Notes: generated from the letters alone by a model not told the origin. Numbered from the stretch's first letter, positions 1-12,468 are shown. The stretch is 64,000 nucleotides of DNA from Serratia sp. AKBS12 (GCF_024793895.1 NZ_JANUSB010000002.1:124001-188000); one strand, 5' to 3'. A program made the numbers and translations.

Positions 1-1172
1 TACAGATCGCGCGTGCGCGTGTAACGGTGCGGCTGAAAAATCATCACCAGACGCTTGTCCGGCCAGCCGGCCCGCGCCGCTTTGATGGTAGCGTCCACTT
101 CCGTCGGGTGATGGCCGTAGTCATCCACCAGCATCGCACTGCCCGCCTTGTCGTTAACCGGCGCCAGCGGATACTCGCCAAGGAAGTCGAACCGGCGTCC
201 GGTGCCCTGAAAGCCCGCCAGCGCGCGCAGAATATCGTCGTCTTCAATGCCTTCTTCGGTGGCTACCGCAACCGCCGCCGCCGCGTTTAGCGCATTATGA
301 CGGCCTGGTGCGTTCAGGGTCACCGTCATCAACGGCTTGTCCTGGCGGCTCAGGGTAAAGTGCCCCTGCGGGCCAACCTGGCTGTAACTCTCAATGCGCA
401 CGTCAGCATCGTCGCTGAAACCGTAGGTCGTAATGTGGCGACCTACGCGTGGCAGCAGTTCGCGCACCACCGGATCGTCAATGCACATCACCGCACGGCC
501 GTAGAACGGCAGGTTGTGCAAGAAATTGATAAACGTCTGCTTCAGGTTTTCGAAATCGCCATGGTAAGTGTCCATATGGTCGGCTTCGATGTTGGTGACA
601 ATCGCCACCATCGGTTGCAGATGGAGGAATGACGCATCGCTCTCATCGGCTTCGGCAATCAGGTAACGGCTCGACCCCAGACGCGCGTGGGTGCCAGCCG
701 CCTTCACCAACCCACCGTTGACAAACGTCGGGTCCAGACCGGCTTCCGCATAAATGCTGGAAACCATCGCCGTGGTGGTGGTTTTACCGTGCGTTCCCGC
801 CACTGCGATACCGTGACGGAAGCGCATCAGCTCCGCCAGCATTTCCGCGCGACGGATCACCGGGATACGCGCCTCGCGTGCGGCGACGATTTCCGGATTG
901 TCGGACGGGATCGCCGTCGACACCACCACCACGCTGGCATCCAGCACGTTTTCCGGCCGGTGATGGAAGTAAATTGTCGCGCCCAGCGCGCTCAACTGCT
1001 GGGTCACCGGGTTCGGCGCCAGATCCGAACCGCTGATCTGATAGCCTTCATTAGCCAACACTTCGGCGATACCACCCATGCCGGCACCACCGATGCCGAC
1101 AAAGTGAATGTGCCGGACGCGTCGCATCTCGGGCACGAAAGTACGTAGTTTCGCCAGTTGCTGTGTATTCAT
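1..1172 (-). CDS. murC: UDP-N-acetylmuramate--L-alanine ligase, 3' end cut by window edge
   Basis: MurC adds L-alanine to UDP-MurNAc with ATP, the first amino-acid step of peptidoglycan stem-peptide synthesis in the cytoplasm. Starting at the ATG at 1172, the protein begins [10 protein letters not shown], as in E. coli, and carries the nucleotide-binding GIGGAGMGG near residue 25 and the Mur-ligase ATP loop GTHGKTTTT with its lysine at residue 130. About 390 codons are visible; the family is about 490 aa, so roughly 100 C-terminal residues lie beyond the left edge. An AGAGAG ribosome site precedes the start. It is the last cluster gene seen here, after an 86-base gap from murG. Confidence 0.97.
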   Translation of the reverse strand, partial: MNTQQLAKLRTFVPEMRRVRHIHFVGIGGAGMGGIAEVLANEGYQISGSDLAPNPVTQQLSALGATIYFHHRPENVLDASVVVVSTAIPSDNPEIVAAREARIPVIRRAEMLAELMRFRHGIAVAGTHGKTTTTAMVSSIYAEAGLDPTFVNGGLVKAAGTHARLGSSRYLIAEADESDASFLHLQPMVAIVTNIEADHMDTYHGDFENLKQTFINFLHNLPFYGRAVMCIDDPVVRELLPRVGRHITTYGFSDDADVRIESYSQVGPQGHFTLSRQDKPLMTVTLNAPGRHNALNAAAAVAVATEEGIEDDDILRALAGFQGTGRRFDFLGEYPLAPVNDKAGSAMLVDDYGHHPTEVDATIKAARAGWPDKRLVMIFQPHRYTRTRDL

Positions 1173-1258
1173 CACTCTCTCTAATCCGGCTTCGGCGCAC
1201 CGAGCCCTTACATGACGTTGCTGTATTTGCAGGCCCGGCGAACCAGACCCTGCATGTT

Positions 1259-2323
1259 TTATTTGGCGACGCGAATCAGCTCCGCCGCTACGCGTTCGGT
1301 GGCATCAGGGATCGCCACCGCGCGCGCCTTGTCGGCCATCGCCAGTAACGTTGGGCGATCCCAGCCGGCCAACAGTTCCGCCACCGTATCGGCGTTGAAC
1401 TGCGGCTGTTCAATGATTTTCGCGGCACCGGCTTCTTCCAGTGGACGCGCGTTCCAATATTGCTGACGATCCTTGTGCTGGAACGGCACGAATATCGCAG
1501 GCAGGCCCGCCGCCGCAATTTCGCTGACGGTCAATGCGCCGGAACGGCACACCACCACATCGGCCCAGGCGTAGGCGGCAGCCATATCATCGATAAACTC
1601 GGTCACCTTGTGCCCGGTCTGCCCTACCCTTTCATATTCATGCTGAACCGATGCCAACGCGCCTTTGCCAACCTGATGCCAGAGCGTAATTCTATCGTCC
1701 AAACGCGCCGCGACTTCAGGAACTGTCTGATTCAGCACGCGAGCCCCCTGACTTCCGCCAATAACCAGCACGCGGATCGGCCCTTCTCGTCCGGCCAGGC
1801 GTTCTGCCGGCAACGGCAGCGCCAATACGTCGGTACGTACCGGATTGCCCACCACTGCGGCGTTCGGGAACGCGCCGGGGAAAGCCTGCAATACCGTTTT
1901 GGCCAGGCGTGCCAGCCAACGATTGGTTAACCCGGCAATGCCGTTCTGTTCATGCAGCACCACCGGTACGCCGCACAGCCAGGCGGCCAGGCCGCCGGGA
2001 CCGGAAACGTAACCGCCCATGCCCAGCACCACGTCCGGTTGGTAGCTGCGCATAATCGCCTTGGCCTGGCGCACCGCACGCCAAATACGCAGCGGCGCAC
2101 TCAGCTGAGCCATCAGCCCTTTGCCGCGCAGGCCGGAGATACGGATAAAATCAATCTCGATCCCGTGCTTTGGCACCAGATCGGCTTCCATTCGGTCTGC
2201 GGTTCCGAGCCAGCGCACCTGCCAGCCCTGCGCCATCAGATGATGTGCGACCGCCAGCCCCGGGAACACGTGTCCGCCGGTACCGCCTGCCATCACCATT
2301 AAACGCTTAGCTTTCCCGCTCAT
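1259..2323 (-). CDS. murG: UDP-GlcNAc:lipid I N-acetylglucosaminyltransferase
   Basis: MurG moves GlcNAc from UDP-GlcNAc onto lipid I to make lipid II on the inner face of the cytoplasmic membrane. The 354-residue protein has the usual family length. It shows the N-terminal glycine-rich loop [10 protein letters not shown] (residues 13-22), LHEQNGIAG in the acceptor domain, the second glycine loop GGSQGAR, and the UDP-sugar-binding stretch around [11 protein letters not shown]. It lies 3 bases after ftsW in the same direction and is followed by murC, the standard order. No abnormality was seen. Confidence 0.97.
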   Translation of the reverse strand: MSGKAKRLMVMAGGTGGHVFPGLAVAHHLMAQGWQVRWLGTADRMEADLVPKHGIEIDFIRISGLRGKGLMAQLSAPLRIWRAVRQAKAIMRSYQPDVVLGMGGYVSGPGGLAAWLCGVPVVLHEQNGIAGLTNRWLARLAKTVLQAFPGAFPNAAVVGNPVRTDVLALPLPAERLAGREGPIRVLVIGGSQGARVLNQTVPEVAARLDDRITLWHQVGKGALASVQHEYERVGQTGHKVTEFIDDMAAAYAWADVVVCRSGALTVSEIAAAGLPAIFVPFQHKDRQQYWNARPLEEAGAAKIIEQPQFNADTVAELLAGWDRPTLLAMADKARAVAIPDATERVAAELIRVAK

Positions 2324-2326
2324 CCC

Positions 2327-3529
2327 TTACCTCTTCACAAACGCCTGGGCTTTCGCCAGACGCGTTTCAAAATCAATGCGCAACAACAGCACGATGGCCG
2401 TCGACATGATCAGCAGGCTGGAACCGCCGTAACTGATCAGCGGCAGCGTCAGACCTTTGGTCGGCAGCATCCCCGCCGCGGCTCCCACGTTAACCAGCGC
2501 CTGGAAGCTGAACCATACGCCGATAGAACAGGCCAGAAAGCCGGAAAAACGCTGATCGAGTTCTAACGCCCGACGGCCAATCGACATCGCGCGAAAAGCG
2601 ACGAAGAATACCATTAACAGGGCAAAAACCACACCGATATAGCCCAGCTCCTCCCCAAGGATCGAGAAGATGAAATCGGTATGCGCTTCTGGTAGATACT
2701 CCAGTTTCTGCACTGAGTTCCCAAGACCCTGGCCCCAGAATTCACCGCGACCAAACGCCATTAGCGACTGGGTCAGCTGGTAGCCGCTGCCGAACGGATC
2801 CGCCCACGGGTTCCAGAACGATGTTACGCGGCGCATACGGTACGGCTCGGCAATGATCAGCAGCACCACGGCAAATACGCCGGAGCCGATAATCGCCAGG
2901 AACTGCCACATTTTGGCGCCGGCCAGGAACAGCATCGCCAGCGTGGTAATGAACAGCACTACCACGGTACCGAGGTCCGGCTGTGCCAGCAGCAGTACCG
3001 CCAACACCACCATTACGCCCATCGGCTTGCAAAAGCCCCAGAAGTTGCTGCGCACTTCTTCTACCTTGCGTACCAGATAGCTGGCCAGGTAGCAGAACAG
3101 CGACAGTTTCGACAGCTCTGCCGGCTGAATGCGCAGCGGCCCAAGCGAAATCCAGCGTGACGCCCCGTTGACCGAGCTACCGACCACCAACACAATCAGC
3201 AGCAGAACGATCGAGGCCAGCAGCATCACGTTGCTGTAACGCTGCCATACCGCCATCGGGATGCGCAGCGTGACCAGCGACAGGCCGAACGCCAGCCCCA
3301 GATAAAGCGCGTCACGTTTGGCGAACAGGAACGGATCTTCCGCCAGACGCTGACCGATCGGCATCGAGGCCGAGGTCACCATCACAAAGCCGATAATCGC
3401 CAGGCCGAAGGTCAGCCACAGCAGGGTGCGGTCATACAGCACCATGGTGGCGGCATCGCTTTCACGCGAACCCATCACCCAGTCTTTCAGCCTGTCGGTC
3501 AAACCGAAGTTCGGCATCCGTAGTTTCAT
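2327..3529 (-). CDS. ftsW: septal peptidoglycan polymerase FtsW (SEDS family)
   Basis: FtsW is the SEDS-family glycosyltransferase that polymerises lipid II at the division septum together with FtsI. The 400-residue protein is strongly hydrophobic with about ten membrane segments. It has the SEDS-typical [15 protein letters not shown] and, toward the C terminus, [13 protein letters not shown]. The cytoplasmic N terminus (about 45 residues) precedes the first membrane helix. Its ATG overlaps the murD stop by 4 bases (ATGA), which suggests translational coupling. The E. coli homologue is 414 aa, so length is normal. Confidence 0.97.
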   Translation of the reverse strand: MKLRMPNFGLTDRLKDWVMGSRESDAATMVLYDRTLLWLTFGLAIIGFVMVTSASMPIGQRLAEDPFLFAKRDALYLGLAFGLSLVTLRIPMAVWQRYSNVMLLASIVLLLIVLVVGSSVNGASRWISLGPLRIQPAELSKLSLFCYLASYLVRKVEEVRSNFWGFCKPMGVMVVLAVLLLAQPDLGTVVVLFITTLAMLFLAGAKMWQFLAIIGSGVFAVVLLIIAEPYRMRRVTSFWNPWADPFGSGYQLTQSLMAFGRGEFWGQGLGNSVQKLEYLPEAHTDFIFSILGEELGYIGVVFALLMVFFVAFRAMSIGRRALELDQRFSGFLACSIGVWFSFQALVNVGAAAGMLPTKGLTLPLISYGGSSLLIMSTAIVLLLRIDFETRLAKAQAFVKR

Positions 3530-4845
3530 CCGCCAAGCTCCTGCGCCAGACGGGCAAACTCATTGCCACGCACTTCAAAATTGCGGAACTGATCGAGGCT
3601 GGCGCAGGCCGGTGACAACAGCACCATATCGCCCGGCTGCACAACGGCAGCAATCGCCTGCATCGCCTGTTCCATGGTGTCGGTTTGCGTTGCCACATCG
3701 GAGCGTAGTTGCGCCAATTGAGCACCATCGCGGCCAAAACAGTACAAACGAATATTGTCGCCCTGCAGATAACGCGTCAGCGGCGAGAAATCGGCGGATT
3801 TGCCGTCACCGCCCAGCAGCAGATGCAGCGTGCCGTCAACTTGCAGACCGTTCAGCGCCGCTTCGGTGCTGCCGACGTTGGTGGCCTTGGAGTCGTTAAT
3901 CCAGCGAACGCCATTATGATCCAGCACCAGTTGGAAGCGGTGCGCCAACCCGGCATAGGTAGTCAGTGCAGTCAGGCTGGAGGCCCGCGGGATATGCACC
4001 GCGTCGGCCAGCGCCAGCGCCGCCAGCGCATTGGTGTAGTTATGGCGGCCGGTCAGTTTCATTTCTCGGGTGTTGAGTATTTTTTCGCCGCGCACACGCA
4101 GCCAGATTTCACCCAACTGGCGATTCAGGTGGTAATCACCCACGTCCGCACCAAAGCTGATGCAACGCGGATCGGCACCGCGTACCGGCATGGTCAGCGC
4201 GTCATCGGCATTTACCACGCATACCTTGGCGTTCTCGTAAATGCGCAGCTTGGCCGCGCGATATTGCTGTAAACCGAAGGGATAGCGATCCATATGATCT
4301 TCGGTCACATTGAGAATCGTCGCCGCAGCGGCATGCAGACTGTGGGTGGTTTCCAATTGGAAACTCGACAACTCCAGTACGTACAGCTGATATTCCTGCC
4401 GCAGCAACTCCAGCACCGGCAGCCCGATATTACCGCCCACGCCCACCGCCCAGCCGGCGGCCTTCGCCATTTCACCGACCAGCGTGGTGACGGTGCTTTT
4501 GCCATTGGAACCGGTGATGGCAACGATCGGTGCCTGCGCTTCGCGACAAAACAGCTCCACGTCACCAACGATTTCCACCCCGGCATCCGCTGCGGCGCTC
4601 AACGCCGGTGATGCCAACGCCACGCCTGGGCTGGCGACGATCAGATCGGCTGCCAGCAGCCAGTCTTCATGCAGACTGCCCAGGTGGCGATCTACGCTTT
4701 CTGGCAACCGGTCCAGCCCTGGCGGAGACACGCGGGTATCCATGACGCGCGGCGTCACGCCACGTGCCATAAAGAAATCAACACAGGACAGGCCGGTCAG
4801 GCCCAACCCGATGATGACGACTTTTTTACCCTGATAATCCGCCAT
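3526..4845 (-). CDS. murD: UDP-N-acetylmuramoyl-L-alanine--D-glutamate ligase
   Basis: MurD adds D-glutamate to UDP-MurNAc-L-alanine with ATP in the cytoplasm. The 439-residue protein (E. coli 438) has the N-terminal dinucleotide-like fold with GLGLTGLS near residue 13, the Mur-ligase P-loop [12 protein letters not shown] with its lysine at 116, and the central-domain [10 protein letters not shown]. It begins 2 bases after the mraY stop and overlaps ftsW by 4 bases. Motifs and length are complete. Confidence 0.97.
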   Translation of the reverse strand: MADYQGKKVVIIGLGLTGLSCVDFFMARGVTPRVMDTRVSPPGLDRLPESVDRHLGSLHEDWLLAADLIVASPGVALASPALSAAADAGVEIVGDVELFCREAQAPIVAITGSNGKSTVTTLVGEMAKAAGWAVGVGGNIGLPVLELLRQEYQLYVLELSSFQLETTHSLHAAAATILNVTEDHMDRYPFGLQQYRAAKLRIYENAKVCVVNADDALTMPVRGADPRCISFGADVGDYHLNRQLGEIWLRVRGEKILNTREMKLTGRHNYTNALAALALADAVHIPRASSLTALTTYAGLAHRFQLVLDHNGVRWINDSKATNVGSTEAALNGLQVDGTLHLLLGGDGKSADFSPLTRYLQGDNIRLYCFGRDGAQLAQLRSDVATQTDTMEQAMQAIAAVVQPGDMVLLSPACASLDQFRNFEVRGNEFARLAQELGG

Positions 4846-4847
4846 GA

Positions 4848-5930
4848 TTAACGTACCTTCAGCGTTGCCAGGCCAACCAGCACCAGCATCAGCGAAATAA
4901 TCCAGAAACGCACGATCACCCGTGGTTCCGGCCAGCCTTTCAATTCATAGTGGTGGTGAATCGGCGCCATGCGGAAAATGCGTTGTCCGCGCAGCTTGAA
5001 CGACCCCACCTGCAAGATCACCGACAGCGTTTCAACCACGAACACGCCGCCCATAATCACCAGCAAAAACTCCTGACGCAGCAGTACCGCGATGGTGCCC
5101 AGCGCGCCGCCCAGAGCCAGCGAACCGACGTCGCCCATAAACACCTGCGCCGGATAAGTGTTGAACCACAGGAAACCCAGCCCGGCACCGACGATGGCGG
5201 TGCACACCACCACCAGCTCACCGGCGTGCCGCAGATACGGAATATGCAGGTAATTGGCGAAGTTCATGTTACCGGTCGCCCAGGCGACCAGGGCAAAACC
5301 GGCAGCGACGAACACCGTTGGCATAATCGCCAGTCCGTCCAGCCCGTCGGTCAGGTTGACCGCGTTGCTGGTGCCGACAATGACGAAATAGGCCAGCAGC
5401 ACATACAGCAATCCCAACTGCGGCATCACATCCTTAAAGAACGGCACAACCAGCTCGGTGGCTGGCGTGTCTTTTCCTACGGCGTACATGGCAAAGGCGA
5501 CAATCAGCGCAATCACCGACTGCCAGAAATACTTCCAGCGGGCGATCAGCCCTTTGGTGTCCTTGCGCACCACCTTGCGGTAATCGTCGACGAAACCGAC
5601 GATGCCGTAGCCCACCAGCACGAACAGCACGCACCAGACGTACGGATTGGACGGGTAAGCCCACATCAGCACCGAAATGGTGATGGAGGTCAGGATCATG
5701 ATGCCGCCCATGGTCGGCGTTCCGCGTTTGCTGAAGTGCGACTCAGGGCCGTCGTTACGCACCACCTGACCAAAGGACATCTTCTGCAGATGCGCAATCA
5801 GTCGCGGCCCCATCCACAAGGAAATAAACAGCGCGGTCAGCAGGCTGACAATGGCTCGGAACGTCAGGTACGAAAAGACGTTAAAGCCGGAATAATATTT
5901 GACCAAATGCTCGGCCAGCCAAACTAACAT
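4848..5930 (-). CDS. mraY: phospho-N-acetylmuramoyl-pentapeptide transferase
   Basis: MraY transfers phospho-MurNAc-pentapeptide to undecaprenyl phosphate, making lipid I at the inner membrane. The 360-residue protein matches the E. coli length exactly. It has about ten membrane segments, the cytoplasmic acidic motif FVDDYRKV near residue 115, the substrate loop [13 protein letters not shown], and [13 protein letters not shown] near the C terminus; these mark the Mg-dependent active site. Its start overlaps the end of murF by 7 bases. It is the first membrane-bound step after the soluble Mur ligases. Confidence 0.98.
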   Translation of the reverse strand: MLVWLAEHLVKYYSGFNVFSYLTFRAIVSLLTALFISLWMGPRLIAHLQKMSFGQVVRNDGPESHFSKRGTPTMGGIMILTSITISVLMWAYPSNPYVWCVLFVLVGYGIVGFVDDYRKVVRKDTKGLIARWKYFWQSVIALIVAFAMYAVGKDTPATELVVPFFKDVMPQLGLLYVLLAYFVIVGTSNAVNLTDGLDGLAIMPTVFVAAGFALVAWATGNMNFANYLHIPYLRHAGELVVVCTAIVGAGLGFLWFNTYPAQVFMGDVGSLALGGALGTIAVLLRQEFLLVIMGGVFVVETLSVILQVGSFKLRGQRIFRMAPIHHHYELKGWPEPRVIVRFWIISLMLVLVGLATLKVR

Positions 5931-7285
5931 GGTGCTTTCTCCTGTAACGCGCGTACTACCTGCTCCATTGCGGCACTACGTGACCCTTTGATTAATACGG
6001 TAATTACCGCATGTTCCCTCAGTAATTCCGCCACGCGCGCGATCACTGCTGCCTTGTCTTGAAAATGCTCCCCCTGGCCCGATGCGGCGCTTAACAACTG
6101 GCTCAGCGAGCCAACGGTCAGCACTTTGTCGATACCAGCCAGACGGGCGGCTTCGCCCACCTGACGGTGACATTCTTCCGCTTCGTCGCCCAGTTCGGCC
6201 ATATCACCAGCCACCAGCACGCGGTAACCCGGCATCTCTGCCAGCACCTGCGCTGCGGCGGTCATTGAACCGACGTTGGCGTTATAGCTATCATCCAGCA
6301 ACAGCTGGCCGGGCTTGAGCTGAATGGGGAATAGACGCCCCGGTACTGCCTGCAATTGGCCCAGCCCGACGCGTACCGCCTCAAGCGATGCGCCGACCGA
6401 GGTTGCCAGTGCGGCAGCCGCCAGCGCGTTCGCCACGTTGTGGCGGCCCGGCAACGGCAGTTCGATCGCTACCTCGCCAAACGGGCTGTGCAAGGTAAAC
6501 TGCGTCCCCTTGCCGTTTACGCTAATTTCGCTGGCAAAGAAATCCACGCCGTCGGTGGCCTGCGGCGAGAAGCGCCACACGGTTTTGCCCACCAGCTGCG
6601 CCTGCCAATGCGGCCAGTCATTGCTATCCGCGTTAACGATCGCCACGCCATCCGCCGGCAAACCGGCGAAAATTTCGCCCTTCGCCTGCGCTACGCCGGC
6701 CAACGACCCGAAACCTTCCAGATGCGCCGCCGCCAGGTTGTTCACCAGCGCAGTCTGCGGGCGCGTCAGCGCAGTGGTATAGTCGATTTCACCGATATGG
6801 TTTGCGCCCAGCTCAATCACCGCAAAATCATGCTGTGGCTGCAAACGCAGCAGCGTCAGCGGCACGCCGATGTCATTGTTGAAATTGCCGGCGGTATACA
6901 GTACCTCGCCGCACTGGCGCAAAATGGCAGCGGTCATTTCCTTCACCGAGGTTTTGCCCGATGAACCGGTCAAGGCGACCACTCGCGCCGGCACCTGCTG
7001 ACGTACCCAGGCAGCCAGTTGTCCCAGCGCCAGGCGGGTATCCTTGACCACTAACTGCGGTGCATCTACCGGTAAGCGCTTACTGACCAGTAACGCACCG
7101 GCACCGGCGCCTAACGCGTCGGCGGCAAAATCATGCGCGTCAAAACGTTCGCCTTTCAGCGCCACAAACAGGCAGCCTGGAGAAACCTGGCGGGTATCCG
7201 TCGTCACCTCATTAATTTGGCAATCGGCACCGATCAACTCAGCGCTCAATACATCGGCCAAGGCCTGAAGGGAGACAGAAATCAT
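5924..7285 (-). CDS. murF: UDP-N-acetylmuramoyl-tripeptide--D-alanyl-D-alanine ligase
   Basis: MurF attaches D-Ala-D-Ala to the UDP-MurNAc tripeptide with ATP, completing the cytoplasmic pentapeptide precursor. The 453-residue protein has the ATP loop [12 protein letters not shown] with its lysine at residue 111, the central-domain [10 protein letters not shown], and [11 protein letters not shown] in the C-terminal part. These order as expected for Mur ligases. It overlaps murE by 4 bases and mraY by 7, consistent with tight coupling in the cluster. Length is normal (E. coli 452). Confidence 0.97.
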   Translation of the reverse strand: MISVSLQALADVLSAELIGADCQINEVTTDTRQVSPGCLFVALKGERFDAHDFAADALGAGAGALLVSKRLPVDAPQLVVKDTRLALGQLAAWVRQQVPARVVALTGSSGKTSVKEMTAAILRQCGEVLYTAGNFNNDIGVPLTLLRLQPQHDFAVIELGANHIGEIDYTTALTRPQTALVNNLAAAHLEGFGSLAGVAQAKGEIFAGLPADGVAIVNADSNDWPHWQAQLVGKTVWRFSPQATDGVDFFASEISVNGKGTQFTLHSPFGEVAIELPLPGRHNVANALAAAALATSVGASLEAVRVGLGQLQAVPGRLFPIQLKPGQLLLDDSYNANVGSMTAAAQVLAEMPGYRVLVAGDMAELGDEAEECHRQVGEAARLAGIDKVLTVGSLSQLLSAASGQGEHFQDKAAVIARVAELLREHAVITVLIKGSRSAAMEQVVRALQEKAPC

Positions 7286-8769
7286 GCGATTACCCCCAGC
7301 AAACGTGCGACGGTAGTACGATCGGAGTAATCCAGACGACGATTCCCCACCAGTTGGTAATCTTCATGGCCCTTGCCTGCCACCAGCACTACGTCCTGCT
7401 GCTCCGCCTGCATCACCGCGCTGGTGACCGCTTCTGCACGGCCATGAATGACCTGTGCACGCCCCGGGTCCAACAAGCCGGTCAGGATATCGGCGATAAT
7501 TGCCTGTGGTTCTTCGGTACGCGGATTATCGTCCGTTACCACCACGCGATCGGCGAACTGCTCGGCGATGCCGCCCATCAACGGGCGTTTGCCCTTGTCG
7601 CGATCGCCGCCGCAGCCAAACACGCACCACAGCTGCCCCTGGCAGTGCAAACGCGCCGCAGCCAATGCTTTTTCTAGTGCATCCGGCGTGTGGGCATAAT
7701 CCACCACCACCGTCGGCTTGCCTGGCGCAGTGAACACTTCCATACGGCCACAGACCGGTTGTAACTGGCTAGCGGACTTCAGCAATGCTGCCAGCGGGTA
7801 ACCCAGTGACAGCAACGTTGCCAGCGCCAGCAACAGATTGCTGACGTTAAATGCGCCCATCAGGCGGCTTTCGATTTCCCCGTCGCCCCAGCTTGAGCTG
7901 AAACGCACGGTCGCGCCGTTATCGTGATAATTGACATCGGTGGCTTTCAGCCAACGACCACGACAGCCCGGCTGCAGGTTCCCCTGCATGGTCACTGCTA
8001 CCGCATCCGGCAACTGCGCCAGCCAACGCTGCCCCACTTCATCATCAGCATTGATGATTGCTTGCCCCACGTCGTGTCCGGTAAACAGCGACCACTTGGC
8101 AGCTTCATAACTGGCCATGTCACCATGATAATCGAGATGATCGCGACTCAGGTTGGTGAACACCGCGGCGGCAAACGGCAACGCCGCCACGCGATTCTGC
8201 ACCAGGCCGTGGGAAGAGACTTCCATTGCAGCAAAGGTTGCGCCGCGCTCGGCCAAATCGTTGAGAACATGCTGCACATCAACTGCCGAACCGGTGGTAT
8301 TTTCGCTCGGACAAACCTGGCCCAGCAGGCCGTTGCCAACGGTCCCCATCACGGCAGCGGTCTCCCCCAGCAACTGGCTCCATTGCGCCAACAGTTGGGT
8401 AGTCGTGGTTTTGCCGTTGGTGCCGGTCACGCCGACCAGACGCAAACGTTCGGCCGGTTGATGGTAAAAACGCCCGGCCAACGCAGACAGACGCTGATTG
8501 AGCTGGCTCAGATAAATTACCGGTACGCCGTGCATTTCGCGGATTTCTCCGTCGGCGGCGTCACCTTCAGCCTCGGCGATCACGGCGGCTACGCCCTGGG
8601 CGATGGCTTGCGGAATATAGCGGCGTCCATCTGTCTGATGGCCGACGACGGCGACAAACAGATCCCCGGCAGCCGCAATTCGGCTGTCTAATGTCATTTC
8701 CCGCAGCGCGCGCTCGGGTGCCGTCGGCACCCATGGAGCGAGTAAGTCGCGCAAATTACGATCTGCCAC
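7282..8769 (-). CDS. murE: UDP-MurNAc-L-Ala-D-Glu--meso-diaminopimelate ligase
   Basis: MurE adds meso-diaminopimelate to UDP-MurNAc-L-Ala-D-Glu with ATP. The 495-residue protein (same as E. coli) has the P-loop [13 protein letters not shown] with its lysine at residue 120 and the motif DNPRTEEP near residue 410, which is the signature of the diaminopimelate-using rather than lysine-using enzymes. The catalytic-domain [11 protein letters not shown] is also present. It overlaps the ftsI end by 14 bases and the murF start by 4. Confidence 0.97.
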   Translation of the reverse strand: MADRNLRDLLAPWVPTAPERALREMTLDSRIAAAGDLFVAVVGHQTDGRRYIPQAIAQGVAAVIAEAEGDAADGEIREMHGVPVIYLSQLNQRLSALAGRFYHQPAERLRLVGVTGTNGKTTTTQLLAQWSQLLGETAAVMGTVGNGLLGQVCPSENTTGSAVDVQHVLNDLAERGATFAAMEVSSHGLVQNRVAALPFAAAVFTNLSRDHLDYHGDMASYEAAKWSLFTGHDVGQAIINADDEVGQRWLAQLPDAVAVTMQGNLQPGCRGRWLKATDVNYHDNGATVRFSSSWGDGEIESRLMGAFNVSNLLLALATLLSLGYPLAALLKSASQLQPVCGRMEVFTAPGKPTVVVDYAHTPDALEKALAAARLHCQGQLWCVFGCGGDRDKGKRPLMGGIAEQFADRVVVTDDNPRTEEPQAIIADILTGLLDPGRAQVIHGRAEAVTSAVMQAEQQDVVLVAGKGHEDYQLVGNRRLDYSDRTTVARLLGVIA

Positions 8770-10519
8770 CTGAACCCTCTTTTTTATTGATTACCAATTC
8801 GCTTTTATCCGCGGTGGGCAACGCATCCGGCTCGACGTTCATGGTACGCAGTACGCCGCCCATAATGGCGCCAAACACCGGTGCAGAAATTGCACCACCG
8901 TAGTACTTGCCACCCTGTGGGTCGTTGATGACCACCACCAGGGCAAAACGCGGGTTACTAGCCGGCGCAACGCCAGCGGTATAAGCGATATAGCGATTGA
9001 CGTATTTGCCGTCCGGGCCGACCTTTTTGGCGGTACCGGTTTTAATGGCAATCCGGTACCCCTTGATGGCCGCCTTCACGCCACCACCGCCCGGCAGAGC
9101 CACGCTTTCCATCATATGCACCACGGTGCGAACCAGTGGTTCAGGGAAAACGCGCTCACCGGCGACCGGCGGGTCAACCTTGGTAATCGACAGTGGGCGA
9201 TACACCCCCATACTGCCGATCGTTGCATAGACTCGCGCCAACTGTAACGGCGTTACCATTAGCCCGTAGCCGAAAGAGAAGGTGGCCCTCTCTATGTCAG
9301 ACCACCGTTGTTTTTTTGGGTATATGCCACTGCTTTCTCCGACCAGCCCCAAATTGGTCGCTTTTCCCAGTCCAAAACGTGAGTAAGTATCTACCAACGC
9401 CGAGGACGGCATCGCTAACGCCAGCTTTGAAACACCGACGTTACTCGACTTCTGCAAGATCCCGGTGACCGAAAGTTCCGGATAACGTGCCACGTCTTTT
9501 ATTTCATGGCCGTTAATGCGGTAAGGCACGGTATTGAGCACGCTATTCTCTCTTACCACACCGTGCTGCAAGGCGGTCATGACCACCATCGGTTTTACGG
9601 TCGAACCAGGTTCAAAAATATCGGTAATGGCACGGTTACGCATGGTGTCCTTCGGCGTACCGGCCATGTTGTTCGGGTTGTAGGACGGGCTGTTGGCCAT
9701 GGCCAGCACTTCGCCGGTGTTGACGTCAATCAGCACCGCCGTGCCGGACTCGGCCTTGTTGAACGCCACCGCGTTGTTGAGTTCGCGATACACCAGCGCC
9801 TGCAGACGCTCGTCAACGCTCAACACCAGGTTGTGCGCCGCCTGACTGTCAACCGAAGAGATGTCCTCGATCACCCGTCCATAACGGTCTTTGCGCACCG
9901 TGCGCTCGCCCGGCTGGCCGGTCAGCCAGCGATCGAAACTTTTTTCAACCCCTTCAATACCCTGACCGTCAATGTTGGTGACGCCGATGATGTGTGACGT
10001 TACCTGTCCGGCCGGATAGTAGCGGCGCGATTCCTGACGCAGATAAATGCCCGGCAACTTCAGTTTGTGGATGTAATCACCGATGGCCGGGTTGACCTGG
10101 CGCGCCAGATACACAAAGCGCCCTTTCGGGTTGGCGTTGATCCGGCTGGACAATTTGTCCAGCGGGATTTCCAACGCATCAGACAGCGCCTTCCAACGGC
10201 TGTCGAGCGTGATGCCGCCGCGTTCGTTCAGCTCTTTGGGGTCGGCCCAGATAGCATTGACCGGTACGCTGACCGCCAGCGGGCGGCCGGCCCGGTCGCT
10301 GATCATCCCGCGTGCGGTCGGCACCTGCTGAACACGCAAAGAGCGCATATCGCCTTCTTTGACCAGCCGATCGGGGTTAATCACCTGCAGGTAGGCGACA
10401 CGCAGCATCAATCCGACCAGCGCCAGCAAAATACAGCCGCACAGCAACGCAAAACGCCAGCTGACAAAGCTGGCTTGATCTTCCTGGCGTTTCAACTTAC
10501 CGGGGCGTGCTGCTTTCAT
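8756..10519 (-). CDS. ftsI: septal peptidoglycan transpeptidase, penicillin-binding protein 3
   Basis: FtsI (PBP3) cross-links septal peptidoglycan and partners FtsW in the divisome. The 587-residue protein (E. coli 588) has a short cytoplasmic tail, a membrane anchor at about 22-45, the non-catalytic pedestal domain, and the transpeptidase domain with all three penicillin-binding motifs: STVK at 306-309, SSN at 358-360 and KTG at 493-495. The residues at these motifs look wild type. A 42-base gap separates it from ftsL and it overlaps the murE start by 14 bases. Confidence 0.98.
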   Translation of the reverse strand: MKAARPGKLKRQEDQASFVSWRFALLCGCILLALVGLMLRVAYLQVINPDRLVKEGDMRSLRVQQVPTARGMISDRAGRPLAVSVPVNAIWADPKELNERGGITLDSRWKALSDALEIPLDKLSSRINANPKGRFVYLARQVNPAIGDYIHKLKLPGIYLRQESRRYYPAGQVTSHIIGVTNIDGQGIEGVEKSFDRWLTGQPGERTVRKDRYGRVIEDISSVDSQAAHNLVLSVDERLQALVYRELNNAVAFNKAESGTAVLIDVNTGEVLAMANSPSYNPNNMAGTPKDTMRNRAITDIFEPGSTVKPMVVMTALQHGVVRENSVLNTVPYRINGHEIKDVARYPELSVTGILQKSSNVGVSKLALAMPSSALVDTYSRFGLGKATNLGLVGESSGIYPKKQRWSDIERATFSFGYGLMVTPLQLARVYATIGSMGVYRPLSITKVDPPVAGERVFPEPLVRTVVHMMESVALPGGGGVKAAIKGYRIAIKTGTAKKVGPDGKYVNRYIAYTAGVAPASNPRFALVVVINDPQGGKYYGGAISAPVFGAIMGGVLRTMNVEPDALPTADKSELVINKKEGSGGRS

Positions 10520-10561
10520 GCGTTCCCTTTTTGCTCCATGTTAGGCCGTCGGTTAAACCAT

Positions 10562-10882
10562 TCATTGTTTAACGATGATATTTTCTTGCGCCGGATCCAC
10601 ATGCTGCATTTGCAGCTTCTCCGTTGCGATACGTTCCACCCGGCTATGATCGCCCAGGGCGTTTTCTTCCAGAATCAGGTTGCGCCATTCGATATCCAGC
10701 GCATCTTTCTCTAATACCAGTTGCTCGCGCTCCGCGGTCAACAAGCGGGTGCGGTGTGCCGTGGTCACCACCAGAATGGCGGAGACCAGTACGGCGATCA
10801 GCAAAATCAGCGGGATCTTGGCGTTGCGCAGCAAATCGCCGCCAATCACCCCAACCAATCCATGACGCTCGTTGCCAATCAC
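10562..10882 (-). CDS. ftsL: cell division protein FtsL
   Basis: FtsL is a bitopic division protein that works with FtsB and FtsQ to activate septal wall synthesis. The 106-residue product has one membrane segment at about 20-45 ([17 protein letters not shown]) followed by a periplasmic helix rich in E, L, R and N, as expected for the coiled coil with FtsB. Sequence conservation is low in this family, so position between rsmH and ftsI is important support. It overlaps rsmH by 4 bases. The E. coli protein is 121 aa, so this one is slightly shorter at the N terminus. Confidence 0.95.
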   Translation of the reverse strand: MIGNERHGLVGVIGGDLLRNAKIPLILLIAVLVSAILVVTTAHRTRLLTAEREQLVLEKDALDIEWRNLILEENALGDHSRVERIATEKLQMQHVDPAQENIIVKQ

Positions 10883-11820
10883 GCAGGCATCCTCTCGGCA
10901 ATGCGCAGTACCGAACTGCGCGCACGTGGGTTTTCCGCCACTTCCGCTTCTGACGGCATCATTTTGCCCAGCGACTTCAGGCTACGGCCGCCCAATTCAC
11001 GCAGTTGCGCTTCGGTCAATGGCAGACCGGCCGGTACCTGGGCGCCGCGGCTGTGGTGGCGCATAAAGCGTTTGACGATACGGTCTTCCAGCGAATGGAA
11101 GCTGATGATCGATAACCGCCCCTGTGGTGCCAGCACTTCCAGTGCGCCATCCAGCGCACGTTCGATTTCTTCCAGTTCGCTGTTGATGTAGATGCGGATC
11201 GCCTGGAAACTGCGGGTTGCCGGGTGCTTGTGCTTTTCACGGAAAGGGCTGGCGTCGGCGATCAGATCGGCCAGCTCTTTGGTGCGCGTCATTGGTTCGG
11301 TCTTGTTGCGCTCGACGATGGCACGCGCGATACGCTTGGCAAAACGCTCTTCGCCAAAGGTTTTCAGTACCCAGGCGATATCGTCCGCTTCAGCTTTCAG
11401 CAACCATTCGGCCGCTGACTGGCCACGCGTGGGATCCATGCGCATATCCAGTGGACCGTCGCGCATAAACGAGAAACCGCGTTCTGCGTCATCCAGCTGA
11501 GGGGAGGAAACGCCAAGATCGAGCAGTACGCCGTCGATTTTGCCAACCAGTTCGCGTTCGCGCACATAATGTGACAAATCGGAAAATGGGCCGTGTACGA
11601 TAGTAAAACGAGGATCTTCAATAGATTTGGCGGCTGCAATCGCCTGCGGATCACGGTCAATTGCCAGCAAGCGTCCTTCCGGCCCCAGCTGGGACAGAAT
11701 CAGACGAGAGTGGCCACCGCGACCAAAAGTACCGTCGATATATATGCCGTTGCTGCGGATGTTGAGGCCATTAACCGCCTCATCCAACAGCACGGTGGTG
11801 TGTTTATAGTTTTCCAACAT
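10879..11820 (-). CDS. rsmH: 16S rRNA (cytosine-1402-N4)-methyltransferase
   Basis: RsmH (MraW) methylates N4 of C1402 in 16S rRNA, using S-adenosylmethionine. The 313-residue protein (same as E. coli) starts [16 protein letters not shown] and has the SAM-binding GTFGRGGHS near residue 30, [15 protein letters not shown] near 98, and the C-terminal [15 protein letters not shown]. It lies 2 bases downstream of mraZ and overlaps ftsL by 4 bases. This is the second gene of the mra operon. Confidence 0.97.
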   Translation of the reverse strand: MLENYKHTTVLLDEAVNGLNIRSNGIYIDGTFGRGGHSRLILSQLGPEGRLLAIDRDPQAIAAAKSIEDPRFTIVHGPFSDLSHYVRERELVGKIDGVLLDLGVSSPQLDDAERGFSFMRDGPLDMRMDPTRGQSAAEWLLKAEADDIAWVLKTFGEERFAKRIARAIVERNKTEPMTRTKELADLIADASPFREKHKHPATRSFQAIRIYINSELEEIERALDGALEVLAPQGRLSIISFHSLEDRIVKRFMRHHSRGAQVPAGLPLTEAQLRELGGRSLKSLGKMMPSEAEVAENPRARSSVLRIAERMPA

Positions 11821-11822
11821 GC

Positions 11823-12281
11823 TTATAGCGACAAGTCCTGTAGCCGCTCAGACAACGGTTCCTGAGACGACTGTTCAGCGTCAATATCATCCTTGACTTG
11901 TTGATACCAGGTCTGTTCATCCCACAGCTCAAACTTGTTGAACTGCCCGACCAGCATCACTTCTTTAGTGAGCGCGGCGTGTTGACGTAGCGTACTGGCT
12001 ATCAGCAACCGACCGGCGTTATCCATCTGACATTCACTGGCATGCCCCAACAGCAAGCGCTGAACGCGGCGCTCGACGGGATTCATGCTCGACAGACGCG
12101 ATAATTTTTGTTCAATGATTTCCCATTCAGGCAATGGATAAAGCAGCAGGCAGGGCTGATGGAGGTCAATGGTACAAACCATTTGGCCTTGCGATTCCTC
12201 GTTCAGCGTTTCCCGATAACGGGTAGGTACGGCAAGCCGGCCCTTGCTGTCGAGATTGACCATCGTCGCTCCACGGAACAT
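11823..12281 (-). CDS. mraZ: transcriptional regulator MraZ
   Basis: MraZ is an AbrB-fold DNA-binding protein that in E. coli binds repeats in its own promoter and represses the division and cell-wall operon. The 152-residue product has the E. coli length and reads [20 protein letters not shown] at the N terminus; a second half carries the matching DxxGR element ([11 protein letters not shown]). The SpoVT/AbrB half-sites are therefore both intact. It is the first gene of the operon; its own target repeats lie at 12311-12334 just upstream. Confidence 0.97.
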   Translation of the reverse strand: MFRGATMVNLDSKGRLAVPTRYRETLNEESQGQMVCTIDLHQPCLLLYPLPEWEIIEQKLSRLSSMNPVERRVQRLLLGHASECQMDNAGRLLIASTLRQHAALTKEVMLVGQFNKFELWDEQTWYQQVKDDIDAEQSSQEPLSERLQDLSL

Positions 12282-12310
12282 CCCCGAGCTACCCCTTCAT
12301 GACCTTTTTC

Positions 12311-12334
12311 ACCACTTTACCCCACAAATTCCCA
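12311..12334 (-). promoter_or_regulatory. MraZ-binding direct repeats
   Basis: On the minus strand three TGGG/TGGT repeats occur at exact 10-base spacing: TGGG (12334-12331), TGGG (12324-12321) and TGGT (12314-12311). This is the arrangement known for the E. coli MraZ operator, and it lies between the mra promoter and mraZ. Confidence 0.85.
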
Positions 12335-12343
12335 CATAAAGGA

Positions 12344-12372
12344 GTTTACGGAGGGTATGAAAACCTTGTCAA
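12344..12372 (-). promoter_or_regulatory. mra operon promoter (Pmra)
   Basis: On the minus strand the -35 is TTGACA (12372-12367), followed by a 17-base spacer and the -10 GTAAAC (12349-12344). The hexamers and the downstream CTCCTTT agree with the E. coli Pmra that I recall. It drives mraZ and the cluster downstream. Confidence 0.85.
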
Positions 12373-12468
12373 GCCAGAGCGGCAGTGCTTTGGCAATATT
12401 TCTCTGGGTATTTTGGGAGCTGGCTCGCGAAAGGAACTCTTTTTATTCGACGATTAAAAATTAACACC